In this document: one piece after another, positions 60,601 through 63,942 of the stretch
Layout: every line of letters begins with the position of its first letter
How positions within the stretch are numbered: the stretch's first letter is position 1
NCBI GenBank assembly: GCA_949752735.1
Contig: OX457037.1
Span: 16,267,017-16,331,016 of the forward strand
Origin: Lumbricus terrestris
Taxonomy: Eukaryota > Annelida > Clitellata > Crassiclitellata > Lumbricidae
Length of the DNA stretch: 64,000 nucleotides
Direction: 5' to 3'
Program-made: the position numbers and the translations under genes
Notes under the pieces: generated by a model
Database searches by the model: none
What the model saw: only the letters and a program-made list of their open reading frames with translations
Told to the model about the DNA's origin: nothing

Positions 60601-63600
60601 TGTGCAAGGCATCTGTTGTTTCAATTGAAACCAAAAGTCGAAATTTTGAGTTGAAAATCCTGTGACAATCTCTTTTCGATACATTTTTATTTTCCATTTG
60701 TGGAAGTTTTTACTACCAGGTAGGAGTGTTGTGATGCTTGATATTGTACGAAATTATTTGTTGACATTGTACAGTGTTAACCGGTTGTGGTGTTCATGTA
60801 CATTTCTTTCTGTGCAGGGAAGGTGCAGCGTCGTTAAATTATCTCATCGAAACGCCGTACCAAACAAGAATTATAGAACTTCTCATCCAAAATGTTCAGG
60901 TGAGCAAAAGTTCACTCTTATAGCATAAGGTCAGGTGAGGTTAGACAGAGCGTGATTGCTCACTGGCTATGCGTTTCTATTATGGAAGTTGAAGAATCAT
61001 AGAATTTCTTTTGTTGAAACTTGGAGCTTTTATTCATTATTTTGTATGAAAACAAATTTGAGATAATTTGACAGTAAATTGTCTTTTTTATTGTTTTATT
61101 GTATGATAGGCTTAATTATATGAACGTTATTTTGCTTAAACGAGACATACAAATACAAAGAGAAACAAACAATTGAGCTGATTGAACAGCGATTAATTAA
61201 TACGGCTTCTACGTTGTAGTACTCCATAGTTCTTGATAGATCTTGCACAAACCTTTTCTTTCATTATTTAAACTTTGTTTAAGTCGATTAATGAAAATCT
61301 ATCGCTTTAATTCAACTTTTTTGAATGTTTCAGAAAGAAAAGGATTGTAGAAGAAAAGTTAATACAAGAGTAAGCCCTTAGAAAATGCACTGTATTATAA
61401 ATTTCATATGCACATAGTCTGCAAAGACCCAATATCTGCTTTCAGGTGATCTTTGGTCCGGACGAAGGGGCAGCCGTGGAGGGGACAGGGGACTCTGCTA
61501 CCTCCACTGACATTCGTAGGAAGAAGACATCGTCTTCCGCCAGAGGAAAACGTCCTGGAAGTAAGCAATTCCGACATTCAACGGCTAATTCCTCACCAGC
61601 GATGTGTTTGATAAATAATAGGATGTGTTTAATAAATAATAGGATGTATTTAATAAATAATAGGATGTATTTGATAAATAATAGGATGTGTTTAATAAAT
61701 AATAGGATGTGTTTAGTAAATAATAGGATGTGTTTAGTAAATAATAGGATGTGTTTAATAAATAATAGGATGTTTTTTAATAAATAATAGGATGTGTTTA
61801 ATAAATAATAGTATGTGTTTAATAAATAATAGGATGTGTTTAATAAATAATAGGATGTGTTTGATAAATAATAGGATGTGTTTAAGAAATTTCAGATACA
61901 ATAATAATATGTTTATCTCATGTAGGCATTTTTGAAATGTTGACAGAATCATAATGATAGCTGCTTGATTAGTTTCTCTGATACAGTTACAATGACCTTG
62001 AGCAGTTGATTAATGTTTTATAATTAATGGCAATAAGTAAAGGTGTAATAATTATACTGATAAGTGGTTTTTTTTTGCTGAACTAGCCATTCCAAGAATC
62101 CAAGACAGTAGTGCCAAATCGTACCAGTGACTATAATAACTGTTTTTTATTAGAATATTGTAATTGTAATGCTGGTCAACATTTCTTCGTTAGCAAATGT
62201 TAGAATTTATTTTTCAGAATTTGAATGACTTCAGTTTATTTCTTGAGGAGCATTTAGGAGAATTCAGTTTCTAGTTCTCAGTGTCTCCAGGATTATCCAT
62301 ACGAGAATGATGTATTTGTGGCCTGCATGTAGATGAAGTAGGAGAATTGTCCTCAGATGACTTATTTTAGTGGTCAGGAGACAGTAGCTGATCAAATGCA
62401 TGAAAGTTACACATGAATATTCCTGTGTCTATTCTGATAATTATTGTTACTTAACTTGTTGCACAATTAACCTGTCTTAATGATAATGATCTGTATGCTG
62501 ATCTTGTTTTAGCTGAGGTTTCATCAGAGTTTGCAACTCCTGGATATTCCTCATGGTAAATAACTCATTTGCCAAGTAAATTTCTTACACATGCAATTCA
62601 CTTCAATATAAAGTTCTGGAGACTTTTATAGCTCCTTAGTCTATTTGGAGCAACCTATTCATATACAACCTAGTCATTGTCAAATAACTGGTGAATTGAC
62701 TACCTCAGTTATTATTAACCACTTAAATAAATTGACCCTTCATTCTTATCAAACTGCGACGCTGCTTAAGCTTGCATGGAGTTCTTCCAAGAGCTACTCG
62801 GGAGTGCTCTAAAATGTTCTGCTCACACAACATGCCAACCATCAAAATACGATCCAGGATTGACAGCAATTAACATCATGTTGAGAGTGTCTTATTCTTG
62901 TTGCATTGATGAAAAAATGCAATGTTCACAGTTACACTTGCTGACTGCCATTCCCTGAGTAGATGATAGTTGGGACAGTGACGTAACAGTTGCCATCAAG
63001 TGTGTGCAGGGCAGCCAGCTGTATAATGCAGTTGTATTCACTTACTTGTACACTTATTTTGTTATTCTTTTTATTTTACTTGAAATGATGATCATTGTTA
63101 AGCTTATTTTACACCTGTGGTTTATTAATTGATCTTTTTAACATCAGGTAGGATAGTACGGTGTCTTTTATCTTGAAGTGAGGCATTTTATCAGACCTTT
63201 CAACTTGAATACTCTCCATAGTCTGGTGCCTAGAAGTCACACCACTATGTTCATTTCTAACTTAAAAACTGCCTTGGTTAGTCATGGTTGAACTCGGGGC
63301 ACTTCTGAGTAGTATACCTTGAAGGTGCGCTATATAAAAATGCAATAATAGAGTAGTCTGGATACCAGGTTTCTTTGGTGTATCATATTTTGAACTTGCT
63401 TCTTCAGTTGATTACAATTGTGACCGAATCGAATTTGATTTTTAATTGTGATTTCACCCTTGACTAAAGTTTTGGGCATTTTATGGTAAAAGTGCCAAAG
63501 AAGCTATTCAATTAGATTTCTTTACAGGTTTGTTTACACGATCTTTCATTTACCCTCCCGACGTGCCAATTGTTTGTTTTAGGTATGCTCCTGAGACCGA

Positions 63601-63646
63601 TGACCTTTTGGAGGAACTGGCCAAAGAGCAGCCGCATTTTCTTTCG
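21766..63646 (+). CDS. ARHGAP29/45-like: Rho GTPase-activating protein, F-BAR/C1/RhoGAP (ARHGAP29/ARHGAP45/GMIP family), split gene, 3' end outside window
   Basis: The spliced product has 970 residues in this window, or 996 with the doubtful exon at 48729-48806. The order is an N-terminal helical region (about 60-190), F-BAR (about 225-530), a Ser-rich linker (530-640), C1 (643-687), RhoGAP (about 696-884) and a basic/acidic tail. The C1 ligands are all present: H643, C654, C657, C668, C671, H676, C679, C687. RhoGAP has the arginine finger R733 in GIYRISG, K767 and R771 before LPEP, and N844 in ATNLGIVFGP, so it should be catalytically active. The family stimulates GTP hydrolysis by Rho-type GTPases at membranes that the F-BAR domain binds; this role is from family knowledge. 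Vertebrates have three paralogues; this looks like a single invertebrate counterpart. All splice junctions are GT-AG and phase-consistent. The start is unresolved (ATG at 21820 or 21904, or an upstream exon), and the last exon seen ends in a donor. Confidence 0.93.
22085..22485. repeat. Tandem repeat with GA/GACA tracts after RhoGAP exon 1
   Basis: Three units of about 120-140 bp each hold a (GA)n run, (GACA)n, gacagagaagtggagatagg, and ggtacaactgtaagtgcatg. The first unit starts within 60 bp of the exon 1 donor. Confidence 0.85.
22990..23217 (+). repeat. Dispersed repeat family C
   Basis: It starts near aggcccctacttagggg and runs through cgtcccttcag, ending ggaacaataaaataaaat. It shares its layout with 48215-48390 (minus) and 54300-54456 (plus). 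Probably a LINE or SINE 3' end. Confidence 0.6.
23414..24008. mobile_element. DNA transposon/MITE with ggggccgtattca ends
   Basis: The inverted ends tggggccgtattca face each other at 23414 and 24008. Subterminal tcttagt/gactaag motifs are repeated in both orientations. The interior is non-coding. No clear target duplication was found and the superfamily is not assigned. Confidence 0.7.
24330..24425. repeat. CAGA/GTCT microsatellite forming a palindrome
   Basis: A gacaggcagacagactgtct gtct segment pairs with gacagatagacagacag, so the tract can fold back. Confidence 0.75.
24515..24640 (+). mobile_element. LINE tail fragment with long (GAAT)n
   Basis: A gacttcttgaaggggcacg atataaat end is followed by about 75 bp of GAAT/GAAC tandem units. 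Confidence 0.65.
24850..25870 (+). mobile_element. LINE RT C-terminal fragment split by the tandem-end transposon
   Basis: Removing 24949-25739 joins FIRVYSQ to ASIWNSLPPDVEILSNS and SKLNTLISLPDFS, a CR1-like RT C-terminus (compare AFSVVGPVVWNGLP in the copy at 8688-10478). Confidence 0.6.
24949..25731. mobile_element. DNA transposon with tandem-unit inverted ends (783 bp)
   Basis: Each end is an array of alternating 'cggacaaaagccccc' and 'cggacattagccccc' units, about four at each end, in opposite orientation. An 8-bp direct repeat ttctcagc lies at 24941-24948 and 25732-25739. It interrupts a LINE reading frame. The interior is non-coding. Confidence 0.85.
26448..26900 (-). mobile_element. 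LINE remnant with expanded (GAT)n tail (about 380 bp)
   Basis: Bases 26833-26890 read on the minus strand align with the last 60 bases of the element at 15612-15870. The (GAT/GAC)n tract from 26448 to 26832 lies exactly where the tail should be. Open frames here (poly-Asp, poly-Met, poly-Ser) are repeat artefacts. Confidence 0.6.
27232..27645 (+). mobile_element. LINE (RTE/Jockey-like) 3' fragment with (GA)n tail
   Basis: It encodes KTLVWSVALYGSETWTIKK and FEMWIWRRMEKVS, then in another frame KEIIEGRMEGKRGRGRPRQ, KLKEKAQHREEWRHWR and PAEGQRT stop. Two frame breaks and one internal deletion show that it is dead. It is flanked by (TA)n on the left. Confidence 0.9.
28392..28475 (-). mobile_element. 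LINE tail fragment
   Basis: Minus strand: gggagtgcctctgagtaggc, then cttgaagtggtgctatat and a (GAAT)n tail. Confidence 0.75.
28845..28980 (-). mobile_element. SINE fragment
   Basis: On the minus strand gtgagcaagtccttcccac and attgttgctgctcaatg-like sequence match the SINE body at 53138-53320; the tRNA-like head is worn. Confidence 0.5.
29058..29256 (+). repeat. Dispersed repeat family E, diverged
   Basis: It has tgcagttctgcacaaaaagt, ttgtgcagttaaaatag, tccgatttaaagctatttac c and gggttgtgcagtcctcaaaa. It is more worn than the other two copies but collinear. Confidence 0.65.
29891..30162. repeat. Foldback element: 47-bp inverted repeat around AT-rich core
   Basis: Arms 29891-29937 and 30116-30162 are inverted copies with one mismatch (ctgtcagtc..aagatgagat on the left). 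The core holds a (TA)n tract and its own tatatggata/tatccatata palindrome. Confidence 0.8.
30526..31802. mobile_element. hAT-type non-autonomous element (1277 bp)
   Basis: The left end is cagtgttctcaacctttta and the right end inverted is cagcggttctcaacctgtg, each followed by gcgaccccc-type subterminal motifs. A perfect 8-bp duplication cattaggc lies at 30518-30525 and 31803-31810. It contains several diverged 'gctgtcatcttaa...atttcagtgct' repeats around 31200-31500. No transposase frame was recognised. Confidence 0.9.
31919..31983 (+). repeat. Dispersed repeat family D
   Basis: It has cagtgccagtccaaagcttg, gagggcgactctaatcatct and ttatcacac, then a (TTACTA)-type tail, suggesting a LINE 3' end. 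Confidence 0.6.
32535..32875. repeat. GGT-rich degenerate repeat
   Basis: Units of ggtggtagtggcggtggtag grade into ttggtattggtagtgccg. His/Thr-rich minus-strand frames here are artefacts. Confidence 0.8.
33040..33105 (+). mobile_element. Possible LINE 3' end fragment
   Basis: The segment attcgaacctgcctaggggc agac resembles ttggaacctgccgaagggca gag at the end of the 27232-27645 element. It is short. Confidence 0.35.
33600..33824. repeat. GGGTGGTTTGG minisatellite, left block
   Basis: Units of about 31-37 bp read gggtggtttggttgcagggt ttgtgggtggt. G-rich on the + strand. Open frames here come from the repeat. Confidence 0.9.
33825..34372 (-). mobile_element. CR1/L2-group LINE 3' fragment inside a minisatellite
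   Basis: The minus strand encodes the RT C-terminus: FDYCNSLLIGLPK, LQSVLNAAARLIARLPR, LHWLPLTARINFKI, SLWNTLSPSTR, ending FSRGLAHWERL. It is followed by an aggcgctttataaat motif and an (ATACA)-type tail. It splits one GGGTGGTTTGG minisatellite into two blocks. The coding part is unbroken over about 160 codons, suggesting moderate age. Confidence 0.9.
34373..34803. repeat. GGGTGGTTTGG minisatellite, right block
   Basis: The same unit as 33600-33824, about 13 copies with several length variants. The two blocks were one array before the LINE insertion at 33825-34372. Confidence 0.9.
35110..35176. repeat. (AT)n microsatellite, about 66 bp
   Basis: Uninterrupted AT dinucleotides in intron 1. 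Confidence 0.95.
35370..35482. repeat. (CA)n then GACA/GAGA microsatellite
   Basis: Mixed CA, GACA and GA units in intron 1. Confidence 0.9.
35945..36235. repeat. (TACG)n and G-rich GTGTGGGCGGG repeat
   Basis: A run of about seven TACG units (35948-35975) is followed from 36055 by G-rich units such as ggtttgggtgtgtgtgtggg. Confidence 0.85.
37565..37812. repeat. (ATT)n microsatellite, about 250 bp, before RhoGAP exon 2
   Basis: TTA/ATT units with scattered C changes. Poly-Asn, poly-Ile and poly-Tyr frames here are artefacts. Confidence 0.95.
37854..38000 (+). CDS. ARHGAP29/45-like: RhoGAP gene exon 2
   Basis: The acceptor is tatttccag|at and the donor gaag|gtaggg, phase 1 on both sides. It encodes the helical pre-F-BAR region with EAHEKLDIVLNIMKATI and SADILNAVQMLIKKVE, matching the LGELLRILKHVI...LTAAETLIARVK region of ARHGAP29 as I recall it. 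A 250-bp ATT microsatellite ends about 40 bp before the acceptor. Confidence 0.9.
39134..39215 (+). CDS. ARHGAP29/45-like: RhoGAP gene exon 3
   Basis: It lies between tgttacag|gt and aacag|gtcagt and runs from phase 1 to phase 2. It encodes GFEFDGSSHCKDEIFDVI then DSLALVISN, equivalent to the IDTLAFTFGKVV stretch of vertebrate relatives. Confidence 0.85.
39690..39905. repeat. 16-bp minisatellite in RhoGAP intron 3
   Basis: About thirteen units of gttataattcagttaa. Confidence 0.88.
40124..40216 (-). mobile_element. 3' end and (ATT)n tail of the LINE split by the hAT element
   Basis: On the minus strand a ggcgcc/aggcgc segment is followed by an (ATT)n tail. It becomes continuous with the LINE at 41472 once the hAT insertion and one copy of its 8-bp duplication are removed. 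Confidence 0.7.
40217..41463. mobile_element. hAT-type DNA transposon, non-autonomous or decayed, nested in a LINE
   Basis: The ends are inverted cagtgatatttt, with a perfect 8-bp duplication gcttctac at 40209-40216 and 41464-41471. The subterminal regions (40240-40420 and 41290-41440) are rich in short 'atttcagttctatttcagtt' motifs. No intact transposase frame was seen. Confidence 0.85.
41472..41960 (-). mobile_element. CR1/L2-group LINE fragment, 5' part (split by a hAT element)
   Basis: The minus strand encodes LLSDMLHWLPIPYRIEYKL, LVYKSLHGLAPDYLKSL, then after a frameshift near 41725 RTRTRFGEHAFSTAGPRCW and NSLPTSVRSA. The rest of its 3' end, with an (ATT)n tail, is at 40124-40216. The two parts are separated by a 1.25-kb hAT insertion. 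Confidence 0.88.
42183..42249 (+). CDS. ARHGAP29/45-like: RhoGAP gene exon 4
   Basis: It starts after ctgttgcag and completes the split Ser codon from exon 3. It reads VSDCLTVGSG then DSNSPSLSKTK and ends accaaa|gtaagc in phase 0. VSDCL matches the VSDFL motif before F-BAR in ARHGAP29. A (GTT)n run ending in a cag lies about 65 bp upstream. Confidence 0.85.
42505..42665 (+). mobile_element. Possible SINE in RhoGAP intron 4
   Basis: A B-box-like ggagttcaaatctcc follows an A-box-like region; after it come gccaccattgaaatcagctg and taaaatgagtacaacggctg. It is a different family from 58722-58931. Confidence 0.4.
42822..42875 (-). mobile_element. tRNA-like SINE head fragment in RhoGAP intron 4
   Basis: Minus strand: ggcacagtggtaacactcag then B box gggttcgaaccttgg. 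It has only the tRNA-like part, with no clover-leaf check made. Confidence 0.5.
43265..43385 (+). mobile_element. CR1/L2-group LINE fragment
   Basis: It encodes FACTSTMQNRAFLVVGPE, clearly related to FARTTTMKDRAFSVVGPV of the 8688-10478 LINE. The frame is then broken. Confidence 0.75.
43957..44047 (+). CDS. ARHGAP29/45-like: RhoGAP gene exon 5 (linker before F-BAR)
   Basis: The acceptor is atttccag|tcg and the donor acatg|gttggt, phase 0 to phase 1. It encodes a polar linker, SLTCLSPPANGTNGK followed by a basic RRRHHEH stretch. There is no domain, so support comes from the splice sites and from phase agreement with exons 4 and 6. Confidence 0.7.
45421..45562. mobile_element. piggyBac-type MITE (142 bp) with paired palindromes
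   Basis: Inverted ends cactttgaccgcg are flanked by TTAA at 45417-45420 and 45563-45566. Inside, the perfect 20-bp palindrome ggtacgtgtatacacgtacc occurs twice, each followed by acgcg. There is no coding capacity; TTAA insertion and the end sequence suit the piggyBac group. Confidence 0.85.
45660..46032. repeat. 36-bp minisatellite abutting RhoGAP exon 6
   Basis: About ten units of aacatgttgtagatgtatca catgttgtaaatgttt. Because 36 is a multiple of three, it stays open in both strands (134- and 116-codon frames), but these are not genes. The last tgttgtag is the exon 6 acceptor. Confidence 0.92.
46033..46173 (+). CDS. ARHGAP29/45-like: RhoGAP gene exon 6 (start of F-BAR)
   Basis: It starts after gtgttgtag|ac, directly at the end of a 36-bp minisatellite whose units carry the same tgttgtag motif. 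It encodes the first F-BAR helix: ESGVEIAFLRAQSWSK then YTKELVSYVERRINL, close to KYTKDVLAWVEKKLTIE of ARHGAP29. The donor is ctct|gttagc, phase 1 on both sides. Confidence 0.92.
47145..47276 (+). repeat. Dispersed repeat family B, diverged
   Basis: A gtgacttagcttttgatggt gctgtagaagtttcgag stretch is followed by nine GATTAT/GATTAC-type units. It shares the tail and the last 40 bp with family B. Confidence 0.55.
47547..47611 (+). CDS. ARHGAP29/45-like: RhoGAP gene exon 7 (F-BAR)
   Basis: The acceptor is tgttgtag|gg and the donor gat|gtaagc. With the split Trp codon it reads WGEFSRGLAKLAKSVEQ then SISED, aligning with EMEYAKSLMKMAQ of the F-BAR domain. It ends in phase 0. Confidence 0.92.
47922..47966 (+). 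CDS. ARHGAP29/45-like: RhoGAP gene exon 8 (F-BAR)
   Basis: A 45-bp exon, phase 0 on both sides, lies between tcttgtag|agt and ttcag|gtatga. It encodes SFLPLQSLFCTALVQ, aligning with YMPLQSIFTAAFEQ in ARHGAP29. It is too short to stand on its own but is firm by homology. Confidence 0.9.
48215..48390 (-). repeat. Dispersed repeat family C in RhoGAP intron 8
   Basis: Minus strand: taggcccctactaagcagga cttgtcccttctggagtgcc, ending ggatcaataaataatttg. It is the third copy of the family. Confidence 0.6.
48729..48806 (+). CDS. ARHGAP29/45-like: Doubtful cassette exon inside the F-BAR region
   Basis: A 78-bp open stretch (26 codons, phase 0 on both sides) has plausible sites, atttatag|gtc and tatcac|gtatgt. 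The peptide starts VFSFSPSVLLGS and ends VVQLYH. Joining exon 8 straight to exon 9 already gives the expected family alignment (ALVQ then DAELANMSHAA), so this piece has no counterpart. It may be an optional exon or chance. Confidence 0.3.
48905..48970 (+). CDS. ARHGAP29/45-like: RhoGAP gene exon 9 (F-BAR)
   Basis: It lies between gattccag|gat and ttacg|gtgggt, phase 0 on both sides. It reads DAELANMSHAARTLIL then NQTFVT, aligning with DIELGHCLQQTAAALQTNKFV of the family. Confidence 0.9.
49075..49143. mobile_element. Possible tiny TTAA-flanked MITE
   Basis: TTAA at 49071-49074 and 49144-49147 flank short inverted ends (tcttttacc / ccctttacc), 69 bp in all. It looks like a piggyBac-type remnant, but the inverted repeat is only about 9 bp, so chance is possible. 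Confidence 0.35.
49206..49286 (+). CDS. ARHGAP29/45-like: RhoGAP gene exon 10 (F-BAR coiled coil)
   Basis: It lies between ttggcag|aca and aaattg|gtaagt, phase 0 on both sides. It encodes the charged helix LNQRRTEHDKIRKNLKYVW then TKQVRKL, like NELEKQRKEIKEQW of the family. Confidence 0.92.
49720..49815 (+). repeat. Dispersed repeat family B fragment in RhoGAP intron 10
   Basis: The segment gatgcagtgctcatgaataa actggtgccct matches the core of family B; the tail is absent. Confidence 0.5.
49840..50037 (+). CDS. ARHGAP29/45-like: RhoGAP gene exon 11 (F-BAR coiled coil)
   Basis: It lies between tgttgtag|caa and caaaag|gtaatt, phase 0 on both sides, 66 codons. It encodes DSIANLRKAKDAYISRQQD, a Ser/Gly loop, and the Lys-rich KVEKKKKQEDEAMQK, aligning with the LRKAK and KRRRMEEEA stretches of ARHGAP29/45. 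The last 20 bases and the donor are repeated 35 bp downstream, the copy having GC instead of GT. Confidence 0.93.
50170..50262 (+). mobile_element. LINE tail fragment in RhoGAP intron 11
   Basis: It has tggggagcacatctgaggg, then tgtgctatttaat and (GAAT)n. Confidence 0.65.
50535..50640 (+). mobile_element. LINE/SINE tail fragment in RhoGAP intron 11
   Basis: It has cgggagcacctctgagtagt and gggcgctatataaatta, with a GATTGATT-type tail ending just before exon 12. Confidence 0.75.
50652..50729 (+). CDS. ARHGAP29/45-like: RhoGAP gene exon 12 (F-BAR)
   Basis: It lies between gttttag|gcg and gtcaag|gtattt, phase 0 on both sides. It reads AIEAETFYKQCVRDANEQQ then KQKEHVK, matching AEDLYKACVVDVNERR of the family. 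Confidence 0.92.
50838..50958. repeat. 20-bp minisatellite in RhoGAP intron 12
   Basis: Six units of tcactgaaactatgtcagg with single-base changes. Confidence 0.85.
51010..51310. repeat. Degenerate tandem repeat upstream of RhoGAP exon 13
   Basis: Units read accatttcctaatgtaccac gttcttactgtttcgcagtgt. Near exon 13 two copies are clean (51197-51290), ending tttcacag|tgt and tttcgcag|tgt. Confidence 0.75.
51325..51384 (+). CDS. ARHGAP29/45-like: RhoGAP gene exon 13 (F-BAR)
   Basis: It lies between tttttgcag|tgt and aaagag|gtacag, phase 0 on both sides. It encodes CQVLHAARELLVGSDAVLKE. The upstream intron carries tandem units ending in tttcgcag|tgt that copy its acceptor. Confidence 0.88.
51737..51933 (+). 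CDS. ARHGAP29/45-like: RhoGAP gene exon 14 (end of F-BAR)
   Basis: It lies between cctaaag|aca and atcaa|gtaagt, phase 0 to phase 2. It encodes TSGYFKLMNTITETIPQQF, then SSEQYEEGSHYLDYINQL and FEPYAINI. This corresponds to the family stretch VTYQTLCESVKTYEPGQQY followed by FEP, the end of the F-BAR module. Confidence 0.92.
52190..52280 (+). mobile_element. LINE/SINE tail fragment in RhoGAP intron 14
   Basis: It has cgggagcgcctctgtgtagg and ggggcgctatataaatta with a gattgattgatt tail, the same type as 50535-50640. Confidence 0.75.
52355..52420. repeat. 16-bp tandem repeat in RhoGAP intron 14
   Basis: Four to five units of tgtgttatcagttt. Confidence 0.75.
52501..52606 (+). repeat. Dispersed repeat family B in RhoGAP intron 14
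   Basis: It has cacggacaacccttctaacg, gcagcgctcgtgaataagct and gtggcgctttagaaatt, then (GATTAC)n. It is the best match to 4391-4490. Confidence 0.8.
52830..52918 (+). mobile_element. LINE tail fragment in RhoGAP intron 14
   Basis: It has ctgggagtgtctctgagtag and a diverged agctgtatcaatt end with a GAAT tail. Confidence 0.55.
53008..53090 (+). CDS. ARHGAP29/45-like: RhoGAP gene exon 15 (linker)
   Basis: It starts after tcgtacag|a, completing a split Lys codon, and ends atcaag|gtctgt in phase 1. It encodes a polar linker (KDKGSSEWFLLRSSDSND then TQNDSIHSHQ). Support comes from phase agreement and splice sites. Confidence 0.75.
53138..53320 (+). mobile_element. tRNA-derived SINE in RhoGAP intron 15
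   Basis: An A-box-like tggccgattggttaaag and a B-box-like gggttcaatcc (53195) are followed by the family body gagcaagtccttccctcaca attgctc. The 3' tail is diverged. Confidence 0.8.
54300..54456 (+). repeat. Dispersed repeat family C just upstream of RhoGAP exon 16
   Basis: It has taggcccctgcttagcggga cttgtcccttttggtgtgcc, ending gggaacaataaaaatatg, about 30 bp before the exon 16 acceptor. Confidence 0.65.
54487..54672 (+). CDS. ARHGAP29/45-like: RhoGAP gene exon 16 (Ser-rich linker)
   Basis: It starts after ctccaacag|aa and ends ctcga|gtaagt, phase 1 on both sides. It is Ser-rich: SKTHSSGLSKGEDSDSMSG, SSMSLESSPTTSP, then a basic RRKIITSSSMAEL. Vertebrate relatives also have a Ser-rich, phosphorylated stretch between F-BAR and C1. 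A dispersed repeat ends about 30 bp upstream. Confidence 0.88.
54785..55020 (-). mobile_element. CR1/L2-group LINE 3' fragment
   Basis: The minus strand encodes CCFCRPLLWNGLPAII then SASFLKTFFFQEDLRTG, followed by an aggcgctttataaat end. It belongs to the same subfamily as 33825-34372. Confidence 0.85.
55535..55712 (+). mobile_element. CR1/L2-group LINE 3' fragment just before RhoGAP exon 17
   Basis: It encodes GTWNGLPLTLRSLCKNP, FLSHLKTVLFGRAEVGS, then the aggcgctatataaat tail and (GAAT)n. It ends about 70 bp before the exon 17 acceptor. Confidence 0.85.
55781..55932 (+). CDS. ARHGAP29/45-like: RhoGAP gene exon 17 (first half of C1)
   Basis: It starts after gatgttgcag|ag and ends gaaaag|gtgaga in phase 0. 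It encodes HLFRKLRTPSKCAQCDNLI then YLQGAECEK, the first ligands of the C1 zinc finger (H643, C654, C657, C668). It is nearly identical in pattern to KLRTPAKCREC...YFQGAECEEC of ARHGAP45. Confidence 0.95.
56516..56692 (+). CDS. ARHGAP29/45-like: RhoGAP gene exon 18 (C1 end, RhoGAP start)
   Basis: It lies between ttgcttag|tgt and atcaag|gtgcgt, phase 0 on both sides. It completes the C1 finger (CGIASHKKCLEILRLSC; C671, H676, C679, C687) and opens RhoGAP with EVPFIIAKCIQEIDNRGLD. Confidence 0.96.
57390..57518 (+). CDS. ARHGAP29/45-like: RhoGAP gene exon 19 (arginine finger)
   Basis: It lies between ttttttaag|gga and cgtcag|gttaat, phase 0 on both sides. GIYRISGVKSRVEQV carries the catalytic arginine (R733), and NVLKLYLRQ carries conserved K767 and R771. 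A long CT tract follows the donor by about 20 bp. Confidence 0.96.
57540..57720. repeat. (CT)n tract after RhoGAP exon 19
   Basis: Polypyrimidine CT/CCCT/TGTCT units starting about 20 bp past the exon 19 donor. Confidence 0.92.
57874..57930 (+). CDS. ARHGAP29/45-like: RhoGAP gene exon 20
   Basis: A 57-bp exon lies between gttgcag|tta and gctaaa|gttggt, phase 0 on both sides. It encodes LPEPLLTYRLYLDFMQLAK, the invariant LPEPL loop of RhoGAP. Confidence 0.95.
58595..58682 (+). mobile_element. LINE tail fragment in RhoGAP intron 20
   Basis: It has cctgggagcacctcttgggt and gtggcgctatgtaaat with a GAAT tail. Confidence 0.7.
58722..58931 (+). mobile_element. tRNA-derived SINE with 13-bp target duplication
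   Basis: It has an A-box-like tggtgtagtgg (58736) and a perfect B box ggttcgaatcc (58780-58790), then a body with gggcaagtcctttactcaca and gtgtccgcgctgtagtaggg, ending in the gagcgcctctgagtag...ggggcacta tail shared with the CR1/L2 LINEs. Direct repeats tgcacatacatac lie at 58709-58721 and 58932-58944. Confidence 0.9.
59109..59224 (+). CDS. ARHGAP29/45-like: RhoGAP gene exon 21
   Basis: It lies between ttgtgtag|gat and gaacag|gttact, phase 0 to phase 2. It encodes LLSSLSQLIEQLPPAHHKT then CNILMYHLNR, the LRELLRDLPPENRASLQYLLRHL region of the GAP fold. Confidence 0.95.
60013..60093 (+). CDS. ARHGAP29/45-like: RhoGAP gene exon 22
   Basis: It lies between aatttag|a and ccaaa|gtgaga, phase 2 on both sides. 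It encodes VAKNHEVNQMSATNLGIVF then GPTLLKP, with the conserved Asn (N844) of the RhoGAP active site. Confidence 0.96.
60818..60899 (+). CDS. ARHGAP29/45-like: RhoGAP gene exon 23 (end of RhoGAP domain)
   Basis: It starts after tgtgcag|g and ends gttcag|gtgagc, phase 2 to phase 0. It encodes EGAASLNYLIETPYQTRII then ELLIQNVQ, matching SLSSLVDYPHQARVIETLI of ARHGAP45. Confidence 0.94.
61334..61369 (+). CDS. ARHGAP29/45-like: RhoGAP gene exon 24 (36 bp)
   Basis: A 12-codon exon, KEKDCRRKVNTR, lies between gtttcag|aaa and acaaga|gtaagc, phase 0 on both sides. It is basic and lies just after the GAP domain. Because it is short and symmetric it could be skipped without shifting frame. Confidence 0.65.
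61446..61560 (+). CDS. ARHGAP29/45-like: RhoGAP gene exon 25 (C-terminal tail)
   Basis: It lies between ctttcag|gtg and tggaa|gtaagc, phase 0 to phase 1. It encodes VIFGPDEGAAVEGTGDSAT then RRKKTSSSARGKRPG, an acidic then basic low-complexity tail. A 21-bp minisatellite starts about 45 bp past the donor. Confidence 0.8.
61600..61880. repeat. 21-bp minisatellite after RhoGAP exon 25
   Basis: About thirteen units of gatgtgtttaataaataatag. A 21-bp period keeps frames open on both strands; these are artefacts. Confidence 0.92.
62513..62555 (+). CDS. ARHGAP29/45-like: RhoGAP gene exon 26 (43 bp)
   Basis: It lies between tgttttag|ct and ctcatg|gtaaat, phase 1 to phase 2. It encodes EVSSEFATPGYSS. 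It is weak alone, but it is the piece that joins exon 25 (phase 1) to exon 27 (phase 2) in frame. Confidence 0.65.
63190..63345 (+). mobile_element. CR1/L2-group LINE 3' fragment
   Basis: It encodes FNLNTLHSLVPRSHTTM then FISNLKTALVSHG, followed by a cacttctgagtag segment and a gcgctatataaa end. Confidence 0.7.
63583..63646 (+). CDS. ARHGAP29/45-like: RhoGAP gene exon 27 (last one in window)
   Basis: It starts after gttttag|g, completing a Trp codon, and ends ctttcg|gtaagt in phase 0. It encodes YAPETDDLLEELAKEQPHF, an acidic C-terminal tail like FEEEPEE of ARHGAP45. The good donor shows that the gene continues past the window. Confidence 0.8.
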
Positions 63647-63910
63647 GTAAGTTCGCTGCAGCTGTGCAGATAAGTTTGTCGAGACGATTTGCTTGAACAA
63701 AATTTAATAAGCCATGGAAGCTCTGGCTAAATTCCTGTTTGTAGACTAACCCAGATAAACAAAACATAGAAAAGTTTTCAGAATCTTCAATTCTGTACGG
63801 TTTGTGTGTCTTTGTGTGTTTGCATGTGTGTATATGAATGTATGAGCATATGCACTTGTGTTTGTGTCTGTATGTAAACATTTGTCTGCATGTGGGTATG
63901 TATTTATACA

Positions 63911-63942
<32 letters not shown>

